A stretch of DNA of 64,000 nt from Eshraghiella sp045129695. Lineage in GTDB: Bacteria; Bacillota; Clostridia; Lachnospirales; Lachnospiraceae. The first letter of the stretch is position 1. Each line of letters starts with the position of its first letter. Positions 44,228-53,158 of the stretch are shown piece by piece. The stretch is taken from the NCBI GenBank assembly GCA_045129695.1, contig JBGVJZ010000008.1, positions 1-64,000 on the forward strand. Reading direction: 5' to 3'. The notes beneath the pieces are model-generated. The model ran no database searches. It was not told the origin of the DNA and saw only the letters and a program-made list of their open reading frames with translations. The position numbers and the translations under genes are program-made.

Positions 44228-45313
44228 ATGGCTAAAGAAATTTTATTCTCTTTTGAGTTGGAGCCGGGCATGGTTGTATGTGAGGATATATTTGACTCAA
44301 AAGGCAGACTTATTTTAAGTAAGGGCACTGCCCTTAACAATGAATCCATCACCAAGCTGGAGCATTTCTCAATACTTGAGGTTCCTATTGACACCTCCAT
44401 CGAGGTTATTCCGGATGTTGATGACATAATTATGGAAGCAACCGGTTCTTCCAAAATCAAGGAAAGTGAAGAATTCAAGCTTTTTTCGGAAGATTATAAC
44501 AACAGCATGGATACAACCAAAAGTATTCTTGATTCTGTTGCAATTACTCATGCAGATGCTGACACAGATGCTATCGTTAATGCAGTAAACAGTCTCACAA
44601 ATACATGCAGTAATTCTATGCAGATGCTTGATATGCTCCATAATATAGAGACTAATGACGAGCAGACTTATCATCATTGCCTCAAGGTTGCCTTAATTGC
44701 ACAGGTCCTTGGTAAATGGCTCGGTGTATCACAGGAGGATTTAGACCAGCTTGCAATAGCGGGTATTCTTCATGACGTCGGTAAACTTGCTATTCCGCCT
44801 GAAATACTCAATAAAAAGGGTAAGCTTACCAATGAGGAATATGAGCTTGTTAAGAGCCATGTAGTACGTGGCTATGAATATATCAAGGATATGGATTTGG
44901 ATATAAGGGTTAAGGAAGCATGTCTGCTTCACCATGAGCGCTGTGACGGTTCAGGTTATCCTTTTAAGGTTAAGAGTGACCGTATCTCACCTTTTGCCAA
45001 AATAATTGCCATAGCTGACGTATATGACGCCATGACATCATCCAGAACATACAGAAAGAGTTTCTGTCCTTTCGATGTAATTCAGCTTTTTGATTCAGAA
45101 GGTCTGTATAAATATGATCCGCAATACATTATGACCTTCCTTGAGAACATTGTTTCTTCCTATGTTAATAACAAAGTCAGATTATCTGATGGCAGAGAAG
45201 GAGAGATTATTCTCATTAACAAAATTTGTCTCTACAAACCAATTGTTAAAGTTGGTAATGAGTTTGTCGACTTATCAAGGCAGTCAGTTCTCAAAATAAC
45301 CGATGTTTTATAA
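44228..45313 (+). CDS. HD-GYP domain protein, c-di-GMP phosphodiesterase-like
   Basis: 361 residues from the ATG at 44228, chosen for its TTCGGGGGTCATT site; an in-frame ATG at 44195 lacks one. The N-terminal part (ELEPGMVVCEDIFDSKGRLI) resembles the small PilZ-like region seen ahead of many HD-GYP domains. The catalytic core shows TYHHCLKVALIA, ILHDVGKLAIP, SHVVRGYEYI and HHERCDGSGYPF, the HD and GYP signatures. It should cleave c-di-GMP to 5'-pGpG or GMP. It is monocistronic with a consensus promoter. Enzymatic activity is not proven by sequence. Confidence 0.9.
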   Translation: MAKEILFSFELEPGMVVCEDIFDSKGRLILSKGTALNNESITKLEHFSILEVPIDTSIEVIPDVDDIIMEATGSSKIKESEEFKLFSEDYNNSMDTTKSILDSVAITHADADTDAIVNAVNSLTNTCSNSMQMLDMLHNIETNDEQTYHHCLKVALIAQVLGKWLGVSQEDLDQLAIAGILHDVGKLAIPPEILNKKGKLTNEEYELVKSHVVRGYEYIKDMDLDIRVKEACLLHHERCDGSGYPFKVKSDRISPFAKIIAIADVYDAMTSSRTYRKSFCPFDVIQLFDSEGLYKYDPQYIMTFLENIVSSYVNNKVRLSDGREGEIILINKICLYKPIVKVGNEFVDLSRQSVLKITDVL

Positions 45314-45321
45314 AACACGAC

Positions 45322-45355
45322 AAAGCCGGACACTTCATAATGAAATGTCCGGCTT
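45322..45355. terminator. Bidirectional terminator between HD-GYP gene and murA
   Basis: AAGCCGGACA and TGTCCGGCTT form a strong stem. T/A-rich runs on both sides let it serve the plus-strand HD-GYP gene and the minus-strand murA gene, which converge here. Confidence 0.75.
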
Positions 45356-45370
45356 ATTTGTTCTTTAAGT

Positions 45371-46669
45371 CTAGCCTACCACCTTGAAATCAAACTGTCT
45401 GAGATCCTTTTCACATTCGACTTTTGCCATATCAGCACCCAGTGCCCGCAGCTTCTTGTCAAAATCCTCGTAACCTCTTTCAATATATTTAATATCATCA
45501 ACAGCTGTAACTCCGTCAGCAGCAAGCCCCGCAATAACCAACGCCGCTCCGGCTCTTAAATCAGGTGCAGCAACTTCAGCTCCTGTTGTGCGTTCTACGC
45601 CTGTTATTATAGCTGTATTACCTTCCACCTTAATCTTGCAACCCATTCTTGAAAGCTCATCAACATATTTAAAACGATTCTCCCAGATACTTTCCGTTAC
45701 AATACTTGTACCGTTGCACTTTGACAGAAGTACTGCAATCTGTGGCTGCATATCAGTCGGGAAGCCCGGATATGGGAGTGTCTTAATATTAGTATGGCTA
45801 AGATTCTCATGTCCGATTACTCTTACCGCCTCATCAAATTCCTCCACCTCACAGCCTACTTCAACCAGTTTCGCTGTAATAGCCTCCAAATGTTTAGGAA
45901 TAACATTCTTAATAAGCACATCTCCGGCAGTTGCCGCTGCTGCAAGCATAAATGTTCCTGCCTCAATCTGGTCAGGTATAATGGAATAGTTAGTTCCATG
46001 AAGCTTCTCCACGCCTTTAATTCTAATCACATCAGTTCCTGCACCCTTAATATTGGCACCCATACAGTTAAGACAGTTGGCAACATCTACTACATGTGGT
46101 TCTTTGGCAGCATTTTCAATTATAGTATTGCCCTGTGCAAGACATGCTGCAAGCATAATATTAATAGTAGCTCCAACTGATACCATATCAAGATATATAT
46201 GATTACCCTTCAGGCTGTCTGCATTGGCACAAATCATACCATGCTCAATTTCTACATTAGCACCCAAAGCCTTAAAGCCTTTAATGTGAAGGTCTACAGG
46301 TCTGCTTCCGATATTACAGCCTCCCGGCAACGCCACTTCAGCCTTACCAAGCTTACCAAGTAATGCACCAAGCAAATAATAGGATGCCCTGATTTTTTTA
46401 ATAAATTCAATGTCAACACTGGTAGAATATATTGTACTGCCATTTATACGAAATGTATGTTTATCTATTCTCTCAACAATCGCCCCAATGTACTCTATTG
46501 CTTCAAGTACTATTCTTGTGTCCCTTACATCCGGTACATTCTCTATTGTAACTGCCTCATCTGCCATAACAGCTGCCGCAAGGATTGCCAGTGCCGCATT
46601 CTTAGCACCACCGATTTCAACCTCTCCACTTAGTCTGTTACCGCCTCTGATTACGTACTGTTCCATCAT
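45371..46669 (-). CDS. murA: UDP-N-acetylglucosamine 1-carboxyvinyltransferase
   Basis: 432 residues, full length. First committed step of peptidoglycan synthesis: adds enolpyruvate from PEP to UDP-GlcNAc. The N-terminus has IGGAKNAALAILAAAVMAD, with the catalytic Lys-Asn. The PEP-attacking Cys lies in PGGCNIGSRPVDLHIKGF. Further motifs are the PGFPTDMQPQ loop and an R-A-GAALVIAGL stretch. The ATG at 46669 (or the next codon) has a TTGAGGTG site. It is convergent with the HD-GYP gene; fosfomycin sensitivity would be expected because Cys is present. Confidence 0.96.
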   Translation of the reverse strand: MMEQYVIRGGNRLSGEVEIGGAKNAALAILAAAVMADEAVTIENVPDVRDTRIVLEAIEYIGAIVERIDKHTFRINGSTIYSTSVDIEFIKKIRASYYLLGALLGKLGKAEVALPGGCNIGSRPVDLHIKGFKALGANVEIEHGMICANADSLKGNHIYLDMVSVGATINIMLAACLAQGNTIIENAAKEPHVVDVANCLNCMGANIKGAGTDVIRIKGVEKLHGTNYSIIPDQIEAGTFMLAAAATAGDVLIKNVIPKHLEAITAKLVEVGCEVEEFDEAVRVIGHENLSHTNIKTLPYPGFPTDMQPQIAVLLSKCNGTSIVTESIWENRFKYVDELSRMGCKIKVEGNTAIITGVERTTGAEVAAPDLRAGAALVIAGLAADGVTAVDDIKYIERGYEDFDKKLRALGADMAKVECEKDLRQFDFKVVG

Positions 46670-46815
46670 AGCACCTCAATAATCTCAACTAAAATCATGC
46701 AATAAATTTATTACATGGCAAAAAAACGTATCAATAGACACGCAAATGTATTATATCATAAAAATATTGTTTGTAAACTACCAATATTTTATTTTTTTGG
46801 AACAAATAAACAAAA

Positions 46816-46842
46816 GAAGCTGTCCACTATATGAACAGCTTC
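46816..46842 (-). terminator. Terminator of the M23 peptidase gene
   Basis: GAAGCTGT and ACAGCTTC pair around an 11-base loop, 10 bases after the stop of the minus-strand gene. T-rich sequence follows on the minus strand. Confidence 0.65.
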
Positions 46843-46851
46843 ATAAAATCA

Positions 46852-48417
46852 TTATTGTACATATTCCACAGGATTTACCAAAGTTCCTCTGAGATAAAGC
46901 TCAAAATGCAAATGTGGTCCTGTGCTGTTTCCTGTATTACCTGAATAAGCAATAACCTGTCCCTGTCTTACAGTCTGTCCGTAGCTTACTGCAAAGCTGC
47001 TCAAGTGCGCATATCTTGTAAGACTTCCGTCTGAATGCTTAACATCTACACAGTAGCCATATCCACCAAACCATGCAGCTCTTACAACTGTACCGCTTGA
47101 TGAAGCTCTTACAGGTGTTCCTGTTGATACGCCATAATCTACACCTGTATGGAGTGACCATACTCCCGTTGTCGGATGAACACGATATCCAAACGGTGAT
47201 GTAATCCAGTTACAGTTAACCGGTTTAATATATGTCGGAGGAGTAAGCGTTCCTCTCTCAATAATGGTTGGAACCGCTTCTGTATAAACAGTCTGACTGA
47301 TAATCTCTCTGTCTGACTCAACTCCATTAACATAAGAGATAAGTGCCACAACACCTCTGGTTCCGCTTACGCCGTTCTGAATAACATTCTCAGTACCAAT
47401 ATACAAGCTGTTGTTATCAACGTACTGAATTGGTGCATCATAATTCTCATCATAAGATGCTTCTTCAACAACTACCACCGTAATCTCTGATGCAGGAACT
47501 GTAACGATTAACTGATCTCCTACATAAATAGTTGTATTAACATCAATACCATTAAGTGCACAAAGCTCGTCCAACGTCAACTCATATTTCTTGGAAATCG
47601 CTGAAAGCGTATCACCCTGCTGTATTGTATACACGCCCTTTTCGGCATGTTCCTTGGTAACTAACTCGTAAGCTTCCTCAACAGATACAATGTTACTGCT
47701 GTCTGCTTTGGTCTCTATAATCTCAACATTCTCTTCAAAACCAACAGAGAGAATTCCATCCTTCAATACAATATTCTCTTCCTCAACCGCTGCTTCTGCA
47801 TTTCCGTCCATTGAGGCAAGCACTTTGGCTGCTTCATTAATCTCAAGGTCTGCAGACACAAGATTAGTCTTCAAAGAATTATATGAGCCATCGGTATTCT
47901 CTACAAGTTCAACCGTGAATTCATTAGATTCGATATATCTGTCCTTCACAGCTTCAAAAAGCTCTACAACATCCTCTCTGGATGCAAGTGTTACGGTAAA
48001 ATCATCAATTCTGACTGTATATGCCGTATCATTCACTGAAGTGTTAACAGTATTACTTGTATTAGCGGTTAGCGCTGTATACATTGATGCTGCTAATAAT
48101 TCCTCTGAAAGAACAGCACCTGAAGTTGCTTCCTTATACACACTAACATCTGTCTCAACCAATGTAACACCACTGTTAGTCGTGTTAATCTGTGTTCTTG
48201 CTTCTGTAAGTGCTGACTGTACAATTGAAGTATCACTTACATAGCCCATTTCCTCTCCATTAAGAACAACCATATATCTGTCATCAGGGGTATATGTCTT
48301 GCCACTGTTTGCAACTTTTTGAACAAAAGGTATGGCAACAATCAAAAATAATACCGCAATAATTGCTGTTCTTACATATGAAATATACAGTTTCTTCTGT
48401 CGTCCCAAACGATGCAT
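46852..48417 (-). CDS. LysM and M23 peptidoglycan hydrolase
   Basis: 521 residues from the ATG at 48417 (TGGAGG five bases upstream; two other in-frame starts lie within 12 bases). A basic N-terminal end and one membrane span (TAIIAVLFLIVAIPFVQKVA) anchor it. A LysM domain lies at about residues 260-305 (YTIQQGDTLSAISKKYELT). A G5-like segment follows (residues about 340-375), and the M23 catalytic domain ends the protein with metal ligands in LHTGVDYGV and GPHLHFEL. It cleaves peptide bonds in peptidoglycan during growth or division. A WalR-like box lies in the leader, a typical regulator of such hydrolases. Confidence 0.9.
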   Translation of the reverse strand: MHRLGRQKKLYISYVRTAIIAVLFLIVAIPFVQKVANSGKTYTPDDRYMVVLNGEEMGYVSDTSIVQSALTEARTQINTTNSGVTLVETDVSVYKEATSGAVLSEELLAASMYTALTANTSNTVNTSVNDTAYTVRIDDFTVTLASREDVVELFEAVKDRYIESNEFTVELVENTDGSYNSLKTNLVSADLEINEAAKVLASMDGNAEAAVEEENIVLKDGILSVGFEENVEIIETKADSSNIVSVEEAYELVTKEHAEKGVYTIQQGDTLSAISKKYELTLDELCALNGIDVNTTIYVGDQLIVTVPASEITVVVVEEASYDENYDAPIQYVDNNSLYIGTENVIQNGVSGTRGVVALISYVNGVESDREIISQTVYTEAVPTIIERGTLTPPTYIKPVNCNWITSPFGYRVHPTTGVWSLHTGVDYGVSTGTPVRASSSGTVVRAAWFGGYGYCVDVKHSDGSLTRYAHLSSFAVSYGQTVRQGQVIAYSGNTGNSTGPHLHFELYLRGTLVNPVEYVQ

Positions 48418-48447
48418 CATAACCTCCACAATAATTTGTTACATATT

Positions 48448-48464
48448 GTAACATTTTCGTAACA
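48448..48464 (-). promoter_or_regulatory. WalR-like box of the M23 gene
   Basis: On the minus strand two TGTTAC hexamers are separated by five bases, matching the WalR consensus of two TGTWAH hexamers with N5 spacing. It lies just downstream of the -10 (TACACT, 48471-48476). A -35 (TTTACA, 48494-48499) is 17 bases further upstream. The location near the transcription start would fit repression, but WalR also activates; direction cannot be told. Confidence 0.5.
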
Positions 48465-48470
48465 ATTAGA

Positions 48471-48499
48471 AGTGTATCAGATTAAACAGGTTTTGTAAA
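48471..48499 (-). promoter_or_regulatory. Sigma-A promoter of the M23 gene
   Basis: TTTACA (48494-48499, minus strand) and TACACT (48471-48476) are separated by 17 bases, with a leader of about 45 bases before the start at 48417. By-eye call. Confidence 0.5.
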
Positions 48500-48545
48500 C
48501 CCTTTTTAACACAAATATGTGAAAATTTTGTATCTTTTTAGCGTT

Positions 48546-49040
48546 TTACAACATTTTTGACAATTTGTTCACAGTTTCTTCTATTGTAAGTCCGTCTAAA
48601 TCAATAATAAGCTCTGCGTATTTCTCGTACAAAACAGTTCTCTCTACATACAAATCAAACAGGGTCTGTCCCTCTTTGATTGCTACACCTCTGCCGGTAA
48701 GATTGGACAATCTGGAGTCTATCGTCTCATAGGTTGCCCTAAGGTATACCACTGTTCCTATCTCTGCAAGATGCTTCATTGCTTCCTTACCATAAATGAC
48801 GCTTCCACCTGTTGCAATTACAGAATTAACTACATCAATTGACGCATTTATCCTGTTTTCAATCTCAAGAAAACCATCATTACCTTCGGTGGCAATTATA
48901 TCCTTAAGCAGTCTTTTCTCCTGCTTCTGAATTACCAGATCCGAATCTACAAACTCATAACCAAGTATTTTGGCAAGAACAACCCCGGCACTACTCTTTC
49001 CGACACCGGGCATTCCTATTAAAACAATGTTGTTTTTCAT
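48546..49040 (-). CDS. aroK: Shikimate kinase
   Basis: 164 residues, the usual size. It phosphorylates shikimate in aromatic amino acid synthesis. Walker A GMPGVGKSSAG, the DSD motif in FVDSDLVIQ, ATGGSVIYG for substrate binding and the lid Arg in LTGRGVAIKEG are all present. Six bases separate it from the flavin reductase gene upstream, in one transcription unit with it and the pyrophosphatase-like gene. Confidence 0.92.
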   Translation of the reverse strand: MKNNIVLIGMPGVGKSSAGVVLAKILGYEFVDSDLVIQKQEKRLLKDIIATEGNDGFLEIENRINASIDVVNSVIATGGSVIYGKEAMKHLAEIGTVVYLRATYETIDSRLSNLTGRGVAIKEGQTLFDLYVERTVLYEKYAELIIDLDGLTIEETVNKLSKML

Positions 49041-49046
49041 ATTATA

Positions 49047-49622
49047 TTAACCTCTGTCTGACTTTTTTTGAACTGAGTATCCAAATTTTCCAATCTTTTC
49101 ACCCAGTACAAAATACTCCCCATGGGAATATGCTACCAAATCAGCTGAATTAAGGTGGAAGGCACCCTTTTCATCCATATATCTGTCATCAATGGTTACG
49201 TTAACCACTTCTGCAATAAACATGTCATGGCTTCCAAGATGCTGAACTCCTGTAACCTTACACTCAAGATTTACCGGACTCTCTGCAATCTTAACAGCAT
49301 TAATTTTCTCAGATGGAACAGGCGTAAGTCCCATTTCCTTAAATTTGTCAACATCCCTTCCTGAACGTACTCCACAGAAATCCGTTGCATATGCAAGGTC
49401 TTTTGTTACAAGATTAATAACAAATTCGCCGGTTTCTTCTATTATAGAGTGTGAATATCGCTCTTTTCTAACGGAAATTGATACCATTGCCGGATCTGAA
49501 CAGATAGTTCCGGCCCATGCAATTGTAATAATATTAGGCGTTTCGCCCTCTCTGTTGCAGCTTACCATTACTGCCGGTACAGGGTAAAGCATATTTCCCG
49601 GCTTCCAATTCTGTTTGGCCAT
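49047..49622 (-). CDS. Flavin reductase family protein, flavoredoxin-like
   Basis: 191 residues. It has the FMN-binding split-barrel fold: PVPAVMVSCNREGETPNII, then DPAMVSISVRKERYSHSII, ETGEFVINLV and DFCGVRSGRDVDKF. Such proteins bind FMN and reduce or carry electrons to partner enzymes. The ATG has an AGGAGG site. It sits between the pyrophosphatase-like gene and aroK, all in the same direction with small gaps. Partner unknown. Confidence 0.9.
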   Translation of the reverse strand: MAKQNWKPGNMLYPVPAVMVSCNREGETPNIITIAWAGTICSDPAMVSISVRKERYSHSIIEETGEFVINLVTKDLAYATDFCGVRSGRDVDKFKEMGLTPVPSEKINAVKIAESPVNLECKVTGVQHLGSHDMFIAEVVNVTIDDRYMDEKGAFHLNSADLVAYSHGEYFVLGEKIGKFGYSVQKKSDRG

Positions 49623-49634
49623 ATTAAAATCCTC

Positions 49635-51272
49635 CTATTGAGCAATCTCCATCATTAATTCAGGTACAATCTGCTTCTTACGCGATACAACTCCCGGAAG
49701 CAGGAATGATCCATCACTACCCTGAACTCCAAGTGCATTCTCCACAAGCTCCTCAGCTCCGTCACCAACGCATAAAAGTTCGGTTCCCGGAAGCATCATA
49801 TCTGTAAGCATGAAAAACAGCATATCTACTCCCATTGATGCATACTGCTCCTTCATATATGCAAAAATCTTATTTTTAACCTGTGCAAGCTCAGAACTGT
49901 CCATACATGAAACCTGACCGATTCCAAAGGTAACATCTCCCATTGAAAACTTCTTGTAATCTCCGGTAAAAAGCTCTTTGGCAGTCTTCTCACTGATATT
50001 GCTTCCTGCGAAAAACATCTCGTGTGCAAATTCTTCTATATTAATTCCTGCTATTTTAGCAAGTGCCTTAGCCGCTTCCTTATCCTTTTTAGTACAGGTT
50101 GGCGAACGAAACATCAGGGTATCAGAAATAATTGCCGCACACATCAGCTGTGCCATCTGTACACCAATCTCGACTCCCGAGTCCTTATACATTCCATATA
50201 TTATGGTAGAAGTACATCCAACCGGCTGGTTAAAGAAAAACACCGGTGAAATTGTTTCAATAGAACCAAGTCTGTGATGGTCAACAATTTCAAGTATTTC
50301 GGCAGCCTGAATTCCTGCAACTGCCTGTTTTGCCTCATTATGATCCACCATAATTATTTTCTTCTTCTCTGCACGCAGGAGACTTCTTCTTGAAATCATT
50401 CCAACATAATTATTGTGTTTATCCAGAACAGGAAAATCCCTGTGTCTCTTCTCCGCCATAACTCTTTTAATATCATCTATATAATCTTCAAGCTTAAAGC
50501 ATATCAGTCCCTCATTCTTCATCACATATCCAATAGGAATGCTCTGATAAATAAGTCTTGATACAATAAATGCATCATGTGGCGAACTGATAATTGTGCA
50601 ACCATTCTCCTGAGCCATTTTGGTAATTGTAAGTGCAACAGGTGCATCTTCACAAATAACAATACAGCCGGCTCCCATTTCGATAGCACACAACTGTGCC
50701 TCATATCTGTTTCCAAGAATTACCAAATCTCCCGGCTTAATATTTTCCTCCATTGTCTCCGGCGTTGCAACAGCAGTAAATACTTTACCGCTTACCGTGT
50801 CAGACTTATCATGTCCACATATTATTTTACCATCAAGAGTTTCTGCAATCTGCTTATACGTAGTTTCTGATAATTTCAAAATACAATTATCATAGACATC
50901 CATATATGATTTGGCAATATCCGTAATAGTTATTATTCCCTCCATCTTACGGTTTTTAACAATAGGGAGGGTAACTACACCTTCTTCCTGCATCATATTC
51001 CATGCTTTTTTGATGGAAATAGATGACTTTACGCTCTCAGTCCTTCGAAAATCCACCTCGCCCACCTGAGCCCTGACATCCTGCAAAAGCGGCAACGGTG
51101 AGACTCCACATTTTTTCAGAACATACCTGGTCTCTTCATTAAGCTGGCCTGCTCTGTAAGGAACATAGTCCTCGGTTTTGGTTATTTTATTTTTTAAATT
51201 AGCATAAGCTATCGCAGAACAAATTGAATCCGTATCAGGATTTTTATGTCCTACAACATATACTTTACTCAT
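49635..51272 (-). CDS. ppaC: Manganese-dependent inorganic pyrophosphatase with CBS-DRTGG insert
   Basis: 545 residues from the ATG at 51272, whose AAGGAG site is nine bases upstream; an ATG three codons earlier touches the site. DHH-family pyrophosphatase motifs are VVGHKNPDTDSICSA, MVDHNE and IVDHHRLGSI, with a C-terminal DHHA2 domain. Between them lie two CBS domains and a DRTGG domain (about residues 65-295), a regulatory insert that binds adenine nucleotides in related Clostridial enzymes. It hydrolyses pyrophosphate to phosphate and is likely tuned by AMP/ATP or diadenosine polyphosphates. The first gene of a run with the flavin reductase and aroK. Confidence 0.92.
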   Translation of the reverse strand: MSKVYVVGHKNPDTDSICSAIAYANLKNKITKTEDYVPYRAGQLNEETRYVLKKCGVSPLPLLQDVRAQVGEVDFRRTESVKSSISIKKAWNMMQEEGVVTLPIVKNRKMEGIITITDIAKSYMDVYDNCILKLSETTYKQIAETLDGKIICGHDKSDTVSGKVFTAVATPETMEENIKPGDLVILGNRYEAQLCAIEMGAGCIVICEDAPVALTITKMAQENGCTIISSPHDAFIVSRLIYQSIPIGYVMKNEGLICFKLEDYIDDIKRVMAEKRHRDFPVLDKHNNYVGMISRRSLLRAEKKKIIMVDHNEAKQAVAGIQAAEILEIVDHHRLGSIETISPVFFFNQPVGCTSTIIYGMYKDSGVEIGVQMAQLMCAAIISDTLMFRSPTCTKKDKEAAKALAKIAGINIEEFAHEMFFAGSNISEKTAKELFTGDYKKFSMGDVTFGIGQVSCMDSSELAQVKNKIFAYMKEQYASMGVDMLFFMLTDMMLPGTELLCVGDGAEELVENALGVQGSDGSFLLPGVVSRKKQIVPELMMEIAQ

Positions 51273-51360
51273 TCTCAGCATCTCCTTATAAGCAACTAAT
51301 GCTAAATAACTTTATATTAAGTGGCATAAAATGTCAAGTCAAACAAGACCGGGTTCCCAC

Positions 51361-51391
51361 AAAAAAGGAATGTGCCATAGCCGACACATTC
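51361..51391 (-). terminator. Terminator of the zinc-ribbon gene
   Basis: GGAATGTG and CACATTCC form a stem, and the minus-strand reading runs into a TTTTTT stretch. It lies 21 bases after the stop of the zinc-ribbon gene. Confidence 0.75.
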
Positions 51392-51411
51392 CCATTTAGT
51401 TAAAATATGTA

Positions 51412-52323
51412 TTAAAATACAAGCGGAATAAAATATGGAGCAAAATATCCAAAGAATAATTCAGATAAGAAGCTTACAATCGTAACACCTGCAATCATAA
51501 TCATCATGGCAAGGAACGCTTTATTCTTATCTTTAATAAGCTTCTTGACACACATAAGTCCCTGAATAACTACAAACAACGCAATTATGCTCTGTATTAC
51601 CGTAAAGAAAATATTAACTCCTGAAACAACGATAAAGTTCTTCATAATTGCAACAATCTGAATTGCTGTCATACCTGCTGCAGTCACACCGCAAAGTGCT
51701 CCGATTTTAACAATTGCTTTCTTGAAGCTGCCTTTAACAAAAATGGCATTAATTAAAATTCCAAGTCCAAATACTGCAGCTGTTACTGTAATCATCCACA
51801 GCATAGGGAAGAAAAATGCCTGAACAAACGAACCAAATTCAACGTCATAAATAGCCTTTGTGCTATAGCAATTATCAATTACTCCTTTTAAAAAGCTGTA
51901 GCTGTTGTCGTACATATACAAAAGTCTTGTATCGCTGCCGTTCTCAAAAAGAACATAGCCCATTGCTGTATTAATAATATTCTCAAAAATATACACAATC
52001 ATTAATACAAGCCAGAAAAATCCTGACGCAACAAGATTCGCATTATCAAAAAATTCTTCTGTTGCATCAAAAGGCTTCTTAAATACGCCTTTAAAAAATG
52101 CTCCAACAGTCTTAAATCCTTTACTAAAAGGACTTGGTCCCTTTGGCTGTGCAGGTGCCGCCTGCTGTGGTGCTGTGTATACCGGCTGTGCTGCCTGTGG
52201 CGCTGTCTGCTGCGGTGCTGCTGTATATACAGGCTGTGCAGGTGCCGCCTGTGGTGCTGCCTGCTGACATGAGCAAACCTCTCCATCCGCTAATTGCTTT
52301 CCGCAAAATGTACAAAATGCCAT
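51412..52323 (-). CDS. Zinc-ribbon membrane protein
   Basis: 303 residues from the ATG at 52323, with GGAGGTATGAA upstream; a longer frame from 52395 has no site. An N-terminal zinc ribbon (FCTFCGKQLADGEVCSCQ) is followed by an Ala/Pro/Gln linker with repeated QPVYTA units. Then come five to six hydrophobic spans (about residues 105-300). This layout is common in Firmicutes for proteins of unknown role, sometimes called YIP1/DUF-type zinc-ribbon membrane proteins. The protein is probably an inner-membrane sensor or scaffold. Function not recognised. Confidence 0.75.
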   Translation of the reverse strand: MAFCTFCGKQLADGEVCSCQQAAPQAAPAQPVYTAAPQQTAPQAAQPVYTAPQQAAPAQPKGPSPFSKGFKTVGAFFKGVFKKPFDATEEFFDNANLVASGFFWLVLMIVYIFENIINTAMGYVLFENGSDTRLLYMYDNSYSFLKGVIDNCYSTKAIYDVEFGSFVQAFFFPMLWMITVTAAVFGLGILINAIFVKGSFKKAIVKIGALCGVTAAGMTAIQIVAIMKNFIVVSGVNIFFTVIQSIIALFVVIQGLMCVKKLIKDKNKAFLAMMIMIAGVTIVSFLSELFFGYFAPYFIPLVF

Positions 52324-52436
52324 TTCATACCTCCTATTACTTGATAACCCAAGTATTATAATAGTTATTTTTTCCAGTTGATTATAACATAGCATTCAAA
52401 TGTAAGCAACTAAGAAGTTATAAGTTATTTTTCAGA

Positions 52437-52465
52437 TTGTTCTTTCTAATCAGCTAATTTATAAT
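52437..52465 (+). promoter_or_regulatory. Promoter of dtd
   Basis: TTGTTC (52437-52442) and TATAAT (52460-52465) are separated by 17 bases, about 58 bases upstream of the ATG at 52524. By-eye call. Confidence 0.55.
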
Positions 52466-52523
52466 ACTGGATTTTTCTTCTTATAAGTTATATACTTATT
52501 AAAAAATAATTTGGGGAGTTAGT

Positions 52524-52955
52524 ATGAAAATATTATTACAGCGTGTATTAAAAGCCTGCGTTAATGTCGATGGCAATGCAATAGGACAAATTGAAAAGGG
52601 CCTTCTTATTTTCCTCGGTGTAGAAACTGACGATACGGACGACATGTTACAAAAATATGTAAACAAAATAGTTAAGCTTAGAATATTTGAAGACGAAAAT
52701 GGTAAGACAAACCGTTCACTTTCAGATATTAACGGTTCACTTCTTGTTGTTTCACAATTTACTTTATGTGCGGATTGCAGTCATGGAAATCGTCCGGGCT
52801 TTACCGGTGCTAAGGCTCCTGATGAAGCCAGAAAAATGTATGAGAAATTCATCGAATTATGCAAAGAGCAGGTTCCGATTGTAGAACATGGAGAATTTGG
52901 AGCAGATATGAAGGTAGAGTTAGTCAATGACGGACCTTTTACGATAATTCTATAA
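52524..52955 (+). CDS. dtd: D-aminoacyl-tRNA deacylase
   Basis: 143 residues, standard length. It removes D-amino acids mischarged on tRNAs. Motifs are the SQFTLCADCSHGNRPGF loop with the catalytic Thr, and the cross-subunit Gly-Pro motif in NDGPFTIIL. An upstream TTGGGGAGTTAGT gives the site for the ATG. It is a lone plus-strand gene in a mostly minus-strand region. Confidence 0.93.
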   Translation: MKILLQRVLKACVNVDGNAIGQIEKGLLIFLGVETDDTDDMLQKYVNKIVKLRIFEDENGKTNRSLSDINGSLLVVSQFTLCADCSHGNRPGFTGAKAPDEARKMYEKFIELCKEQVPIVEHGEFGADMKVELVNDGPFTIIL

Positions 52956-53011
52956 ATTACAGTTTAACAGTGTAAGTGAATAGAAGTTTAAGGCAATAAA
53001 TTATTTCGTGG

Positions 53012-53113
53012 AGTGAGCGTTCGCACTTAAGTTGCGGACGTAGCAGTACTAAGGCTACGTACTTTGTAGCCTTATGTACTGCTAGGCAGGCAACTTAAGC
53101 GAGAGCGCTCACT
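53012..53113. repeat. 102-bp nested palindrome between dtd and tkt
   Basis: Outer arms AGTGAGCG (53012-53019) and CGCTCACT (53106-53113), middle arms ACTTAAGTTGC (53025-53035) and GCAACTTAAGC (53090-53100), and inner arms of 19 bases (53041-53059 and 53067-53085) nest into one long hairpin. The palindrome lies between two convergent genes, so it may end both transcripts. Its size and regularity look more like a dispersed repetitive element of the host than a simple terminator. Confidence 0.75.
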
Positions 53114-53158
53114 TGAAGGGAATATTTTACGGAGCTATCGCCCTTAACATTTAATTCA

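Noticed and set aside
47690..48244. 184-codon plus-strand frame opposite the M23 gene
   Set aside because: Ser/Thr/Val-rich shadow of the peptidase coding strand without a ribosome binding site.
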